A stretch of 64,000 bases of DNA from Frateuria_A sp049727805 (lineage in GTDB: Bacteria > Pseudomonadota > Gammaproteobacteria > Xanthomonadales > Rhodanobacteraceae), in contig NZ_JBCNYA010000024.1 in NCBI RefSeq assembly GCF_049727805.1, positions 1-64,000 of the forward strand, written 5' to 3'. Positions 1 through 8,890 of this stretch are shown in pieces. The notes beneath the pieces are model-generated. The model saw only the letters and a list, made by a program, of their open reading frames with translations. It had not been told where the DNA came from and ran no database searches. Each line of letters opens with the position of its first letter. The stretch's first letter is position 1. A program made the translations under genes and the position numbers.

Positions 1-355
1 GCGCTCGGGTCACTTTTCTTTGCTGGCCCACGCCCGCGCCGGGAGCGCGGGCGAACAGCGAAGCTGGCCCGAAGGGCGGAGGGCAGGATGCCCGGAGTAA
101 AGAAAAGTAACCAAAAGAAACGGCCTGCTCAGCCCGGGGTGAGATAAGAGCTAGGTGCCCCTGCGCCTTGCCGGGTGGGTCTCTTGCTCTTAGAGGAGCT
201 GCCGCCGCTATACCGCGGGCGCTCGGGAGTTGAGGCAAGGGAGGCATATGGGCTCGTGTGCGAGCGGCGGGCGCTGGGACGTGCAGAGGCCGATGCCTGC
301 AGGCGCGCCACGTTCGGCTCCCTCTCCCCTTCGGGGAGAGGGTTGGGGTGAGGGG
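1..355. repeat. Long interspersed repeat, copy A, in a gene-free stretch
   Basis: This is one of two copies of a roughly 290-bp element; the other is at 58280-58566 in the same orientation. Shared blocks include the ACTTTTCTTTG arm, the AAAGAAAAGTAACC arm, the CTCTTGCTCTTAGAGGAG block and a terminal CCCTCTCCCC/GGGGAGAGGG palindrome (320-355). Copy A has about 67 extra bases (31-97) between the two halves of the first stem-loop. Positions 400-460 look like a decayed third copy of the head of the element. No convincing gene is seen in 1-616. The reading frame crossing 129-509 on the minus strand is a by-product of the repeat. Confidence 0.8.
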
Positions 356-579
356 CCGGAGCTCGCCTGAAACTTTGCTGTTGTAGGGCCAGGGCTTTCG
401 GCCGTCTGTCGGCGCCCGAGTCACTTTCTTGCCTGCTGCCCATCGGAAGGTACCCAGAGAAAAGCGCGTCCCGATGGCGCGCCGTGAGGACTGATCCACG
501 ATCCGCCACCGCGCCTTGGGGTAGAGCGGCGCGCTTCCCGTGCGCACTTCCTGCGCCGACGGTGCGGGCGCGCCCTCCA

Positions 580-603
580 ACCCTCCCCGCAAGCGGGGAG
601 GGT
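580..603 (-). terminator. Palindromic hairpin downstream of the DUF885 gene
   Basis: A perfect 11-bp stem (ACCCTCCCCGC / GCGGGGAGGGT) with a 2-nt loop lies 14 nt beyond the stop codon of the minus-strand DUF885 gene. It is followed only by a short T-poor run, so it is a weak intrinsic terminator or a repeat-derived 3' stabiliser. Confidence 0.45.
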
Positions 604-616
604 GATCAGCGTGTGA

Positions 617-2392
617 TTACTTCTTCTGCTTCTGCTGCGGGATGAATTGCGTCTTCACCGCTTCGGCCAGTTGTGCCGGCGGCAGCAGGCCCTGGCCGAT
701 CACGAAATCGTTGAAGGCCTTGCGGTCGAAGCTGTCGCCGAGCGCCAGCTCGGTCTGCAGGCGCAGCTGCTGCAGGCGCAAGTAGCCGTAGAAGTAGGCG
801 GTGGCCTGGCCGGGGCTGTTGAACGTGTAGCGATCCAGTTCCTGCCGCGCCATCGCCTCGGACAGGCCGACGTCGTGGGTGAGCACGTCGTGCGCGCGTT
901 CGCGGGTGATCAGGCCCAGGTTGAGCATCGGGTCGAGGTAGGCGCGGGCGGCGCGCATCAGGCGCGCCTGCAGCGCGGCGAACTGGCCGGCCGGCGGCTC
1001 GTAGGGGAGCATTTCCGATTCGGCGTAGAGCGCCCAGCCTTCCACGTTGACGCTGTTGAAGGCGAACAGGCTGCGCGCCAGCGAGACGCCACGCTCGACC
1101 ATCGCGGCGAACTGCAGCTCGTGGCCGGGACGGCCTTCGTGCGCGGTCAGCGTCCAGGCGGCGGCCTTGAAGGTGAAGTCGTCATAGGCCTGGCTGTTGT
1201 CCTTGCCGTTGCCGGGGTTGCCCATGGTCAGCACGAAGGTGCCGCGTTCGCCGTGGTTGTTGAGGAACGGCGGCGGATCCATGTGCGGCGCGGGCACCTG
1301 CGCGGCCTCGGCCTCGGAGGCCAGGCGCATCTGCATCTTGCGCTTGGGCAGCGTGACGATGGCCTTGTCGCGGATGGTGGCCTCGATGTGGCCCAGCACC
1401 TCGTGGTACCAGGGCTCGACCTGGTCGCGGGTGAGCTGCTGCTTCTTCAGCGCCTTGAGCACGTCGCGGTAGTCGGTGGCGTCGATGCCCTCGGCCTTGG
1501 CTACCACCGGCGCCATCGCCTGCATCATGCCGCGCAGTTCCATGAACTCGAGCTCCGCCTGCTTCATCAACTGCTCGGGCGGGATGTCGATGCCGACCTG
1601 CTTGAGGTTGTACGCGTACAGCGGCTCGGGCAGGCGGAAGTCGGCGCGTGCGCGCGGCAGCACGGTGCTGCGCACCCAGGCGTCGTAGTCCTTCATCTGG
1701 CTGTCGAGCGTGTCCAGCGCGGCCTTGCCTGCGGGTGTGTCGAGCTTGTACTTGGCGAACAGCTTGCGGATGCCCTCGACGTAGCGCGACGTGTTGGCGA
1801 GTTTCTGTTCGACATCGCCCTTGTAGGGACCCAGCAGCGCCTTGTCGCCGAGCCGCGCCGTCATCAGCGCCTTGGCTTCCTCGGTGATCGGCGTGCAGCC
1901 GGGCGCCCTGCCGACGTAGCACTGCAGGCGCGCGAGCGCGGCCGGGCGGCGTTTGGCGTCGACGTCGTCCTTGAGCAGGGCGAACTCGCCGCTGAAGATC
2001 AGCGAGCCGATGTCGTTGTAGGGCAGCAGGTATTTGTGGTTGAGGTCGATGCCCTCGATCTGCTGGGCAGTGGCCTCGATCATGATCTTGAGGTCCTCGC
2101 GCACGTTCGGGTCCTTCTCCGTGGCGAGCAGCTTCTGAAGCTTGCCCTTCGCTTCCACCAGCGCGGCACGCGAGCGCTCGTCGATGCCGGGCTTGAGGTC
2201 GGAGACCTTGGTGTCGTAGCCGGGCAGGCCGACCTGGGTGGCGAACTCCGGGCTGAAGCGGGCGATCGTGTCCAGCAGCACCTTGGCGTCGGCGTTGCTG
2301 CGTTCGACCCACGAGGCGGGGGCCGCCTGCGCGTGCAGCGATCCGGCGACCGCCAGCGTGGCGGCCAGGGCGAGGGCGAGGGGCTTGCGCAT
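617..2392 (-). CDS. Exported DUF885 family protein (putative metallohydrolase)
   Basis: A 591-aa protein with an N-terminal signal peptide (basic start, hydrophobic stretch to about residue 22, AQA-type cleavage). The C-terminal half carries HEGRPGH at residues 418-424, the hallmark of the DUF885 family (PF05960). The two histidines and the glutamate resemble a metal-peptidase site, and this family is usually predicted to be periplasmic metallohydrolases or peptidases of unknown substrate. The start is fixed by a textbook AAGGAGG 7 nt upstream of the ATG at 2392, which removes a long non-signal N-terminal extension. It is followed by a hairpin at 580-603. The substrate is unknown. Confidence 0.88.
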   Translation of the reverse strand: MRKPLALALAATLAVAGSLHAQAAPASWVERSNADAKVLLDTIARFSPEFATQVGLPGYDTKVSDLKPGIDERSRAALVEAKGKLQKLLATEKDPNVREDLKIMIEATAQQIEGIDLNHKYLLPYNDIGSLIFSGEFALLKDDVDAKRRPAALARLQCYVGRAPGCTPITEEAKALMTARLGDKALLGPYKGDVEQKLANTSRYVEGIRKLFAKYKLDTPAGKAALDTLDSQMKDYDAWVRSTVLPRARADFRLPEPLYAYNLKQVGIDIPPEQLMKQAELEFMELRGMMQAMAPVVAKAEGIDATDYRDVLKALKKQQLTRDQVEPWYHEVLGHIEATIRDKAIVTLPKRKMQMRLASEAEAAQVPAPHMDPPPFLNNHGERGTFVLTMGNPGNGKDNSQAYDDFTFKAAAWTLTAHEGRPGHELQFAAMVERGVSLARSLFAFNSVNVEGWALYAESEMLPYEPPAGQFAALQARLMRAARAYLDPMLNLGLITRERAHDVLTHDVGLSEAMARQELDRYTFNSPGQATAYFYGYLRLQQLRLQTELALGDSFDRKAFNDFVIGQGLLPPAQLAEAVKTQFIPQQKQKK

Positions 2393-2460
2393 GGGGTTTC
2401 CTCCTTGGATGACCGGCGCAGCGTACGCGCAGGCCAGGCCCGCCTGCCTGTGCCTAAGGT

Positions 2461-2940
2461 CTAGAGCAGCATGGCCAGGCCGAACAGGCCGACCATCAGG
2501 AACGAAATCACCAGCTTGACCAGCGTGCCGGCGAGCAGCCCGATCCAGGTGCCGGCGCCGACGTGGGCCGAGCGCAGCACGCTGGTGCCGGCACAGAGCT
2601 CGCCCAGCAGCGCGCCGATGAACGGTCCCAGGATCAGCCCGGGGATGCCCAGGAACATGCCGATCACGGTGCCGATCGTCGCGCCCCACAACGCGCGCGG
2701 ACTGGCGCCGACCCGCTTGGCCCCCATCGCCCCGGCGACGAAGTCGACCAGCACGCCGAGCGCGCCAAGTGCACCGATCACCAGCAGCCAGGCCAGGCCC
2801 AGGTGCCGGTAGCCGTCGACCGCGGCAACCAGCCAGATGCCACCGAAGATCATCGGGATACCCGGCAGGATCGGCAGCACCGTGCCGGCGAGGCCGCCGA
2901 GGATGAGCAGGGCGGCGAGCAGGTAGAGCGCGATTTCCAT
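2461..2940 (-). CDS. DUF456 family membrane protein
   Basis: A 159-aa, very hydrophobic protein with about four to five membrane segments and the glycine/proline-rich pattern of DUF456 (LPILPGIP near the start; GMFLGIPGLILGP-like segment in the middle). Members are small inner-membrane proteins of unknown function. The ATG at 2940 was chosen because the product then begins directly with the first membrane helix; a longer start at 3000 would add an unlikely polar leader that crosses toward a repeat. It lies 68 nt upstream of the DUF885 gene on the same strand. Confidence 0.8.
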   Translation of the reverse strand: MEIALYLLAALLILGGLAGTVLPILPGIPMIFGGIWLVAAVDGYRHLGLAWLLVIGALGALGVLVDFVAGAMGAKRVGASPRALWGATIGTVIGMFLGIPGLILGPFIGALLGELCAGTSVLRSAHVGAGTWIGLLAGTLVKLVISFLMVGLFGLAMLL

Positions 2941-3005
2941 CGGAGGGTTTCCCGGGTGGTCGTTGCCAATGTGCAGGCGTTCGCCGGCGCGGACAAGCAC
3001 CGGCT

Positions 3006-3072
3006 CGTAGGGTGGGCTTCAGCCCACCGGGCATCCTGCCGCGAAGGGCAGTGGGCTGAAGCCCACCCTACG
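3006..3072. repeat. REP/BIME-like inverted repeat
   Basis: Two perfect 22-bp arms (3006-3027 and 3051-3072) are separated by 23 nt. Each arm contains its own GGGCTTCAGCCC palindrome, so the element can fold as one long stem or two small ones. The outer CGTAG of the right arm supplies the TAG stop codon (3068-3070, read on the minus strand) of the adjacent hydrolase gene. It could act as a transcription barrier between the hydrolase and the DUF456 gene. Confidence 0.8.
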
Positions 3073-3841
3073 GCGTGCGTGGCGGGGCCTGGCCCGGGGC
3101 GCCGCCGGCACGCGCGCCGAACACCATCTCGGAGGTCCAGCCCAGCAGCATCGAGGTGTAGGCGCGCTGACAGTCGGGACTGGACAGCGCGTGGTCGGCC
3201 TCGTCGATGATCCGGTAGGTGACCGAATGGGTGCTTCGGAAGGCGTTGCGGTAGCTGACGATGGCCGGATGCGGCACCAGATGGTCGCGGCCCGACTCGA
3301 CGATCAGCACGTCGCCGCGGAAATCGCGGCAGGCGCGCAGCGCGCGATTGTCGGCCGGGTCGAGCACGCGGTTGCGGTAGGCGTCCAGGTCCTTGCGCGG
3401 CAGCGAGCGCTTGGGCTGGTCCCAGTCCGCATCCCGGTACAGCGCCGGCACGCGCAGCCCGAGCCATTTCACCGGGCGCAGCGAGGTGAGGATCGCGGCC
3501 AGGTAGCCGCCGTAGCTGGCGCCGATCACCAGGATGGAATCCGGATCGACGTGCGGCTGCATGCGCAAGTGGTCGTAGGCGGCCACGACATCGGCGAGGT
3601 TCTGCTCCCGCGTGACGGTCTGTCGCATCGCCTCGGTGCGCACGTGGCCGCGCATGTCGAAGGTCAGGCAGATGCAGCCCAGCGCGGCGATCTGCTGGGC
3701 GCGGCCCAGGTCGCGCTCCCGGCAGCCGCCCCAGCCGTGCACGAACAGCACGCCGGGGATGGTCGAGCCGGGCGCCAGCACGGTGCCGGCCAGGTGGGTG
3801 CCGTCGACGGCGATGTCGGTGTCCTGGCTACGTGTGGTCAT
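3068..3841 (-). CDS. Alpha/beta hydrolase
   Basis: A 257-aa cytoplasmic alpha/beta-hydrolase. FVHGWGG (residues 33-39) forms the oxyanion-hole loop, GASYGG carries the nucleophile Ser109, Asp186 follows in SGRDH, and His217 sits in DEADH, giving a complete Ser-Asp-His triad. No signal peptide is seen. The ATG overlaps the 3' end of the DUF3182 gene by 14 nt, so the two are translationally coupled. The substrate cannot be read from sequence. The last residues run up to a REP-like repeat that provides the stop codon. Confidence 0.85.
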   Translation of the reverse strand: MTTRSQDTDIAVDGTHLAGTVLAPGSTIPGVLFVHGWGGCRERDLGRAQQIAALGCICLTFDMRGHVRTEAMRQTVTREQNLADVVAAYDHLRMQPHVDPDSILVIGASYGGYLAAILTSLRPVKWLGLRVPALYRDADWDQPKRSLPRKDLDAYRNRVLDPADNRALRACRDFRGDVLIVESGRDHLVPHPAIVSYRNAFRSTHSVTYRIIDEADHALSSPDCQRAYTSMLLGWTSEMVFGARAGGAPGQAPPRTP

Positions 3842-4970
3842 CGTCCTCCACCACGGTGCATTTGAGCAGGGGACCGCAGGCCGGATCGGTGCCGTGGAAC
3901 AGCACCGTCGCGCCCTGCGGCGGCTGGGCGTCGGCGCCGTAGCGCTCCTCCGTGCGCACGCCGAGCCAGCGGCGGCGGGGCTCGTCGCGAAAACGCAGCA
4001 GCGCGGTGGCCTCCGCGCCGCTGGCGCCGCCGATGCGCCAGGACGACTCGAGCACGCCCGCGTGCGGCTGGCCGCGATGGTCCTTGCCCTGCACCACGTC
4101 GTAGTTGCGCCGCGAGGCGAACATGTCCGGGAAGCACTGCCGTGCGACCTCGTCGTAGAGCTGCGCCTGGGCCACCGCCGCGCGCACCGGCGGCGGCAGC
4201 GGCTCGCGCAGCAGGGCGTCGAAGCCGCCGCGGTGCACGCGCAGGCTGGAACCGCCGTAGGCCACGTCGCCGGTGTTGTCGCGGGTCAGCCACTGGGTGC
4301 CGTAGTAGGCGATGGTGTGGTGGTCCACGCGCACCTGGCCCACGCTCCAGGTGGTCAGGTCGAGCAGGTCGGCTTCCAGCACCAGGCCGTCGCGGGCCAA
4401 CGCGTCCTCGTCGAACGCCTCGACGAGCGCATCCAGTTCGCCGATGTCGCTGGCCACGCGCTGGCCGCGGCCGGCATTGCCGTGCGCCGGCTTGATCCGC
4501 ACGGGACCCAGGTGCAGCAGCGCGCGGCCGGCGCGGCGCGCATCGGCGGGCGTGTACGCGCTGTAGCCGGGCAGCACCACCGTGCGCACCCGCTCGGCAA
4601 AGGCGCCGCACCAGCCTTCCGGTACGCGCGAAGGCGAATCGACCAGCGGATGGGTGATCGCCTTGGAGGCCACCACGCGGTCGGGCACCACACCGCCGAA
4701 CAGGTCGCCGGCGCTGTGGATGCCACGTTGCGCGGCTGCCTCCAGGCCGACCAGCACGTCGCCCGGCACGAAGTAGACGGGGCCGGGATAAGGCTGGCCG
4801 GGCACCCAGGCGCCGGCGAAGTCGTAGCCGAGCAGGTCGGCCAGCTGTCCCGCGATAGCGGCATGCGTGGCCGCCTCGTGGGTCGAACGGGCAGCCTCGT
4901 GGCCCACGCCAAGCACCACGCTGCCACGTGCCGGCTGTGCCTGCGGATGGGGCGGGACGCTGGATGCCAC
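3828..4970 (-). CDS. DUF3182 family protein (ATP-grasp-like)
   Basis: A protein of about 380 aa recognised as DUF3182, a family found in beta/gammaproteobacteria and often next to an alpha/beta hydrolase, as here. The central part (LGPVRIKPAHGNAGRGQ) resembles the nucleotide-binding loop of ATP-grasp proteins, but no activity is established. I place the start at the GTG at 4970 because GGAG lies 6 nt upstream; a GTG at 4985 adds five residues and has no good ribosome-binding site. It overlaps the hydrolase gene by 14 nt and is first in a two-gene operon. Confidence 0.78.
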   Translation of the reverse strand: MASSVPPHPQAQPARGSVVLGVGHEAARSTHEAATHAAIAGQLADLLGYDFAGAWVPGQPYPGPVYFVPGDVLVGLEAAAQRGIHSAGDLFGGVVPDRVVASKAITHPLVDSPSRVPEGWCGAFAERVRTVVLPGYSAYTPADARRAGRALLHLGPVRIKPAHGNAGRGQRVASDIGELDALVEAFDEDALARDGLVLEADLLDLTTWSVGQVRVDHHTIAYYGTQWLTRDNTGDVAYGGSSLRVHRGGFDALLREPLPPPVRAAVAQAQLYDEVARQCFPDMFASRRNYDVVQGKDHRGQPHAGVLESSWRIGGASGAEATALLRFRDEPRRRWLGVRTEERYGADAQPPQGATVLFHGTDPACGPLLKCTVVEDDDHT

Positions 4971-5070
4971 GGGAGTCTCCGGCACGTGCGTCGGCGGTAT
5001 CGACGCCTGATCGCAAGGAGGCTAGTGGCGGTGGTGTGGATGGGCTGTTGAAGCGCCCCGCCGACCGGAC

Positions 5071-5847
5071 TTACTTCTCGACGAATGCCCGCTCGATCAC
5101 GTAGTCGCCTGGCTCGCGCGTGCGCGGCGAAGCCTGGAAACCACGGCCGTCGAGCAGCGCGCACAGATCGTCCAGCATGGCCGGGCTGCCGCACAGCATC
5201 ACGCGGTCGGTGGCCGGGCTGAGCGGCGGCAGGCCCGTGGCCTGGCTCATCACGCCGTCGACGATCGCGTCGGTGATGCGCCCGCGGTTGCGGTACGGCT
5301 CGCGGGTGACGGTGGGGTAGTAGATCAGCTTCTCGCGCACCAGCTCGCCCAGGTATTCGTGCTGTGGCAGCTCGTGCTCGATGTAGTCCGCGTAGGCCAG
5401 GTCGCTGACGTGGCGCACGCCATGGGCCAGCACGATCTTCTCGTAGCGCTCGTAGGTGGCCGGGTCGCGGATGATGCTCATGAACGGCGCCAGGCCCGTG
5501 CCGGTGCCGAGCAGGTACAGGTGCCGGCCGGGCTTGAGGTCGTCCAGCACCAGCGTGCCGGTGGACTTGCGGCTGACCACCAGCGGGTCGCCGGGCCTGA
5601 GGTGCTGCAGGCGCGAGGTGAGCGGACCGTTGGGCACCTTGATCGAGAAGAACTCCAGGTGTTCCTCCCAGCTGGCGCTGGCGATGGAGTAGGCACGCAT
5701 CAGCGGACGGCCGTCCACTTCCAGGCCGATCATCACGAATTGCCCGCTCTCGAAGCGGAAGCCGGGGTCGCGCGTGGCGCGGAAGCTGAACAGGCTGTCG
5801 TTCCAGTGCCGCACGTCGATCACGTGCTCGGTCGCCAATGCCACCAT
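5071..5847 (-). CDS. fpr: Ferredoxin--NADP(+) reductase
   Basis: A 258-aa flavoprotein of the bacterial (subclass II) FNR family. It has the FAD-binding motif RAYSIAS (51-57), the NADP-binding motif GTGTGLAP (114-121), CGSP for the nicotinamide side, and the C-terminal FVEK ending typical of Fpr. It moves electrons between NADPH and ferredoxin/flavodoxin and serves Fe-S repair and oxidative-stress defence. It is a single gene, transcribed away from the TMEM175-like gene across a 228-bp gap. No clear ribosome-binding site precedes the ATG at 5847. Confidence 0.93.
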   Translation of the reverse strand: MVALATEHVIDVRHWNDSLFSFRATRDPGFRFESGQFVMIGLEVDGRPLMRAYSIASASWEEHLEFFSIKVPNGPLTSRLQHLRPGDPLVVSRKSTGTLVLDDLKPGRHLYLLGTGTGLAPFMSIIRDPATYERYEKIVLAHGVRHVSDLAYADYIEHELPQHEYLGELVREKLIYYPTVTREPYRNRGRITDAIVDGVMSQATGLPPLSPATDRVMLCGSPAMLDDLCALLDGRGFQASPRTREPGDYVIERAFVEK

Positions 5848-6075
5848 GGTCGTCGTATCTCATCCAGAGCCGTCGCGCGGCGATCAGCCATGCGCCGGCC
5901 AAGCCGGGGTTGTGGGGAGTGTGCTGGGCGGCGGGATCGCTGCGCCTGGCGGACGCCGCGCAGGGTGCGGCGGCAACTGCACAGGATACGTGATCCGGCC
6001 GTCGGCTGCCCGTCATGACGCTGCCTGCCGTCTGCGGCATCATGGCGCGCCGGACGGAAGCCGAAGGAGAAAGCC

Positions 6076-6696
6076 GTGGGCAGTCGCGTACAGGAACCGA
6101 TTTCCGACCACCACGTCGGCCAGCGCCACCTGGACCGGATGGTGATGCTGTCCGACGGCGTGTTCGCCATCGCGATCACCTTGTCCGCGCTCGAGATCCG
6201 GCCGCCCGAGACGACCGGGACGGCATCGTTGTGGGAAGCCTGGTCGGCACCGCTGCTGGTCTATTTCCTGAGTTTCCTGCTGATCGGCATCATCTGGCTC
6301 CATCACCGGCGGGTCGTGGCACACCTGCGCGACATCGACGGCATCGGCACGGGGATCAACCTGGCCCTGCTCAGCGTCGTGGCGCTGATGCCCATGGTGA
6401 CCCGCTACGTGATCGAGGTGACGCACGGCAAGGGCATCGTCGTCTACCTCGCGGCGGTACTGGTGACCTTCGGTTGCATGGCTGCGCTATGGGCCTACCT
6501 GGCGCTGGTCGCGCGGTTGGCGCCCGACGTTCCACGCGCGAGAGCAGTGCGCTGGCTGCTGGAGATCGCGTTTCCCGCGCTCGGTGCGCTGACGGTGGTG
6601 CTTTACGATGCGCACCCATGGGCGGCCCTGTGCAGCGTAGTGGTCATCCTGGCCGCGCTGGCCTGGGCCGCGCGCCTGGAGCGTCGCGCGTCATAG
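6076..6696 (+). CDS. TMEM175/DUF1211 family membrane protein (putative K+ channel)
   Basis: A 206-aa protein with six predicted membrane segments. The first helix carries RMVMLSDGVFAIAITL, close to the R-x3-FSD motif that defines the TMEM175/DUF1211 family; bacterial members form potassium-selective channels. Here Leu replaces the Phe of FSD. The start is a GTG at 6076 with GAAGGAG 7 nt upstream. It stands alone between fpr (divergent) and dusA. The channel role is from the family only. Confidence 0.82.
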   Translation: MGSRVQEPISDHHVGQRHLDRMVMLSDGVFAIAITLSALEIRPPETTGTASLWEAWSAPLLVYFLSFLLIGIIWLHHRRVVAHLRDIDGIGTGINLALLSVVALMPMVTRYVIEVTHGKGIVVYLAAVLVTFGCMAALWAYLALVARLAPDVPRARAVRWLLEIAFPALGALTVVLYDAHPWAALCSVVVILAALAWAARLERRAS

Positions 6697-6762
6697 CCCG
6701 CCGGCGAGGCGATCGGGCTCCCGTTGCGGGCAGTCGGACGGCTCGCCTTCTACAATGGCCGG

Positions 6763-7746
6763 ATGGCTCCTTCCATCGCCCCCGCCGATTTCCGCCTGAC
6801 CGTCGCCCCGATGATGGACTGGACGGACCGGCACTGCCGCTATTTCCACCGCCTGCTGTCGCCCAACGCGCGCCTGTACACCGAGATGGTGACCAGCGCC
6901 GCGCTGGTGCGCGGCGGGCAGCTGCGCCTGCTCGAGCACAGCCAGCAGGAGCATCCGGTGGCGCTGCAACTGGGCGGCAGCGAGCCGGCCGAGCTGGCGC
7001 AGGCGGCGCGGCTGGGCGCGCAGGCCGGCTATGACGAGATCAACCTCAACGTCGGCTGCCCGTCCGACCGCGTGCAGTCCGGCCGCTTCGGCGCCTGCCT
7101 GATGCGCGAGCCGGCACTGGTCGGCGAATGCGTGCGCGCGATGCGCGACGCCGTGGACGTGCCGGTGACGGTCAAGTGCCGCATCGGCGTGGACGACCAG
7201 GACGACTACGCCGACCTGCAGCACTTCACCGAAACGATGATCGCGGCGGGCGTCGAGGTGCTGGTCGTGCACGCCCGCAAGGCCTGGCTCAAGGGCCTCA
7301 GCCCGAAGGAGAACCGCGAGATCCCGCCGCTGGACTACGAGCGTGTGTACCGGCTCAAGCGCGAGTTCCCGCAACTGGTCGTGGTGATCAACGGCGGCAT
7401 CACCACGGTCGAGGCCGTGCAGGCTCACCTGGCGCAGGTCGACGGCGTGATGCTGGGCCGCGCGGCCTACCACGATCCCTATCTGCTGGCGCAGCTCGAA
7501 GCGGCGCTGTACGGCATCCCGATGCCGTCGCGCGAGGATGTGCTCGCGCACCTGCGCCCCTACGTCGAGGCGGAGCTCAAGCGCGGTACCGCGCTCAAGC
7601 ACATCAGCCGGCACCTGCTGGGCCTGTACCAGGGCGAGCCTGGCGCGCGCAGTTTCCGGCGCGTGCTGAGCGAAGGCGCACATCTGCCTGGGGCGGGCTG
7701 GAGCCTGCTCGAGCGGGCCGCCAGCGGCCGCCGGGATGCGGCATGA
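6763..7746 (+). CDS. dusA: tRNA-dihydrouridine synthase A
   Basis: A 327-aa flavin-dependent TIM-barrel enzyme that reduces uridines 20/20a in the tRNA D-loop. TVAPMMDWTDRH near the N terminus and NVGCPSDRVQ with catalytic Cys99 are the DusA signatures, and MLGRAAYHDP marks the phosphate-binding end of the barrel. The ATG at 6763 matches the family N terminus. A -10-like TACAAT sits only 7 nt upstream, so the message may be leaderless. The stop is 74 nt before the PepSY gene. Confidence 0.93.
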   Translation: MAPSIAPADFRLTVAPMMDWTDRHCRYFHRLLSPNARLYTEMVTSAALVRGGQLRLLEHSQQEHPVALQLGGSEPAELAQAARLGAQAGYDEINLNVGCPSDRVQSGRFGACLMREPALVGECVRAMRDAVDVPVTVKCRIGVDDQDDYADLQHFTETMIAAGVEVLVVHARKAWLKGLSPKENREIPPLDYERVYRLKREFPQLVVVINGGITTVEAVQAHLAQVDGVMLGRAAYHDPYLLAQLEAALYGIPMPSREDVLAHLRPYVEAELKRGTALKHISRHLLGLYQGEPGARSFRRVLSEGAHLPGAGWSLLERAASGRRDAA

Positions 7747-7820
7747 TCCGGCCGGCCATCGTTCAGCCCCGTTTGCCTAGGCTGGCAGCCATTTGGGTAC
7801 CCGCCACCGCCTTGCCGACC

Positions 7821-8123
7821 ATGTTCCGACGACTGCTTCTCGCCTGCCTGCCGGCCCTGTGCCTGCCGGCCCTTGCGCATGCCGCGCCGCAGGCCAAGGC
7901 GCCGATGACCCTGGAGGAGGCGGTGGCCAAGGTGCAGCAGGACACCGGCGGTAAGATATTGTCGGCTGATCCGCGCCAGTTCGGCCGGCGGACCGAGTAC
8001 CGGATCAAGGTGCTCACCCCGGAAGGCCACGTGCGGACCATCTCGATTTCGTCCGATGCCCCGCGTGCGGGCACGGGCAAGCACCCGGCCGGCAACGGCG
8101 CAGGCAAGAAGGAGAAACACTGA
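7821..8123 (+). CDS. Exported PepSY-domain small protein
   Basis: A 100-aa protein with a signal peptide (FRRLLLACLPALCLPALAHA, cleaved near residue 21) and one PepSY-like domain (LEEAVAKVQ...GKILSA...YRIKVLTPEG). In Xanthomonadales a small PepSY protein commonly precedes phoP-phoQ and may sense the envelope or inhibit the kinase; that role is inference. Its TGA overlaps the response-regulator ATG (TGATG). An in-frame ATG at 7743 overlaps the dusA stop but would bury the signal peptide, so 7821 is preferred. Confidence 0.82.
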   Translation: MFRRLLLACLPALCLPALAHAAPQAKAPMTLEEAVAKVQQDTGGKILSADPRQFGRRTEYRIKVLTPEGHVRTISISSDAPRAGTGKHPAGNGAGKKEKH

Positions 8124-8815
8124 TGCGCATCCTTTTGGTCGAGGACGAGGCACCCTTGCGCGAAACCCTCGCCGCGCGCCTGAAGCGCGACGGCTTCGCG
8201 GTCGACGCCGCGCAGGACGGCGAGGAAGGCATCTACCTGGGCCGCGAGGTTCCGTTCGACCTGGCGATCATCGATCTCGGCCTGCCCAAGATGTCCGGCA
8301 TGGAACTGGTCAAGGCGCTGCGCGAGGCCGGCCAGCGCTATCCCATCCTGATCCTCACCGCGCGCGGCTCCTGGCAGGACAAGGTCGAAGGCCTCAAGCA
8401 CGGCGCCGACGACTACCTGGTCAAGCCGTTCCACGTCGAGGAACTGCTGGCGCGCATCAACGCGCTGGTACGCCGCGCCAGCGGCTGGTCCAAGCCGGTG
8501 CTGGCGTGCGGGCCGATCAAGCTCGACACCACCGCGCAGACGGTCACCGTCGAGGGCAAGCCGGTCGACCTCACCAGCTACGAGTACAAGGTGCTCGAGT
8601 ACCTGATGCTGCATGCCGGCGAGCTGGTCTCCAAGGCCGACCTCACCGAGCACATCTACCAGCAGGATTTCGATCGCGACTCGAACGTGCTGGAAGTCTT
8701 CATCGGCCGCCTGCGGCGCAAGCTGGATCCGGAGAGCACGCTCAAGCCGATCGAGACCGTGCGCGGGCGCGGCTACCGCTTCGCCATTCCCCGCAGCGAC
8801 GGCGACGACGACTGA
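8123..8815 (+). CDS. phoP: PhoP-like response regulator (OmpR family)
   Basis: A 230-aa two-domain regulator. The receiver has acidic residues E7-D8, phosphoacceptor D51, T79 and K101, and is followed by a winged-helix OmpR DNA-binding domain (about 125-225, ending RGRGYRFAIP). The close match in wording to Xanthomonas PhoP (PKMSGMELVKAL, LTEHIYQQDFDRDSNVLEVFIGRLR) supports the name. A GAAGGAG lies 9 nt before the ATG. It is coupled to the PepSY gene upstream and followed 75 nt later by its kinase. Confidence 0.93.
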   Translation: MRILLVEDEAPLRETLAARLKRDGFAVDAAQDGEEGIYLGREVPFDLAIIDLGLPKMSGMELVKALREAGQRYPILILTARGSWQDKVEGLKHGADDYLVKPFHVEELLARINALVRRASGWSKPVLACGPIKLDTTAQTVTVEGKPVDLTSYEYKVLEYLMLHAGELVSKADLTEHIYQQDFDRDSNVLEVFIGRLRRKLDPESTLKPIETVRGRGYRFAIPRSDGDDD

Positions 8816-8890
8816 GTACTCTCCCATGGTCCTGCGGCGGCCACTGAACAGGCATGTTCGCACCGGCCGCGGCACGCGGGCGGTCGCTGA

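Noticed and set aside
129..509. A 126-codon minus-strand reading frame through the long repeat, with a counterpart ending at 58339
   Set aside because: Both frames end in a similar peptide only because the DNA repeat is shared. There is no ribosome-binding site or domain, and the similarity does not extend past the repeat.
647..2464. A long plus-strand reading frame opposite the DUF885 gene
   Set aside because: It is a GC-rich shadow. The minus-strand frame has a signal peptide, a strong ribosome-binding site and a recognised domain.
8846..8859. GAACAGGCATGTTC palindrome between phoP and phoQ, possible LexA-type site
   Set aside because: The spacing does not match the gammaproteobacterial LexA box and it lies inside a coupled operon. 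It is probably chance.
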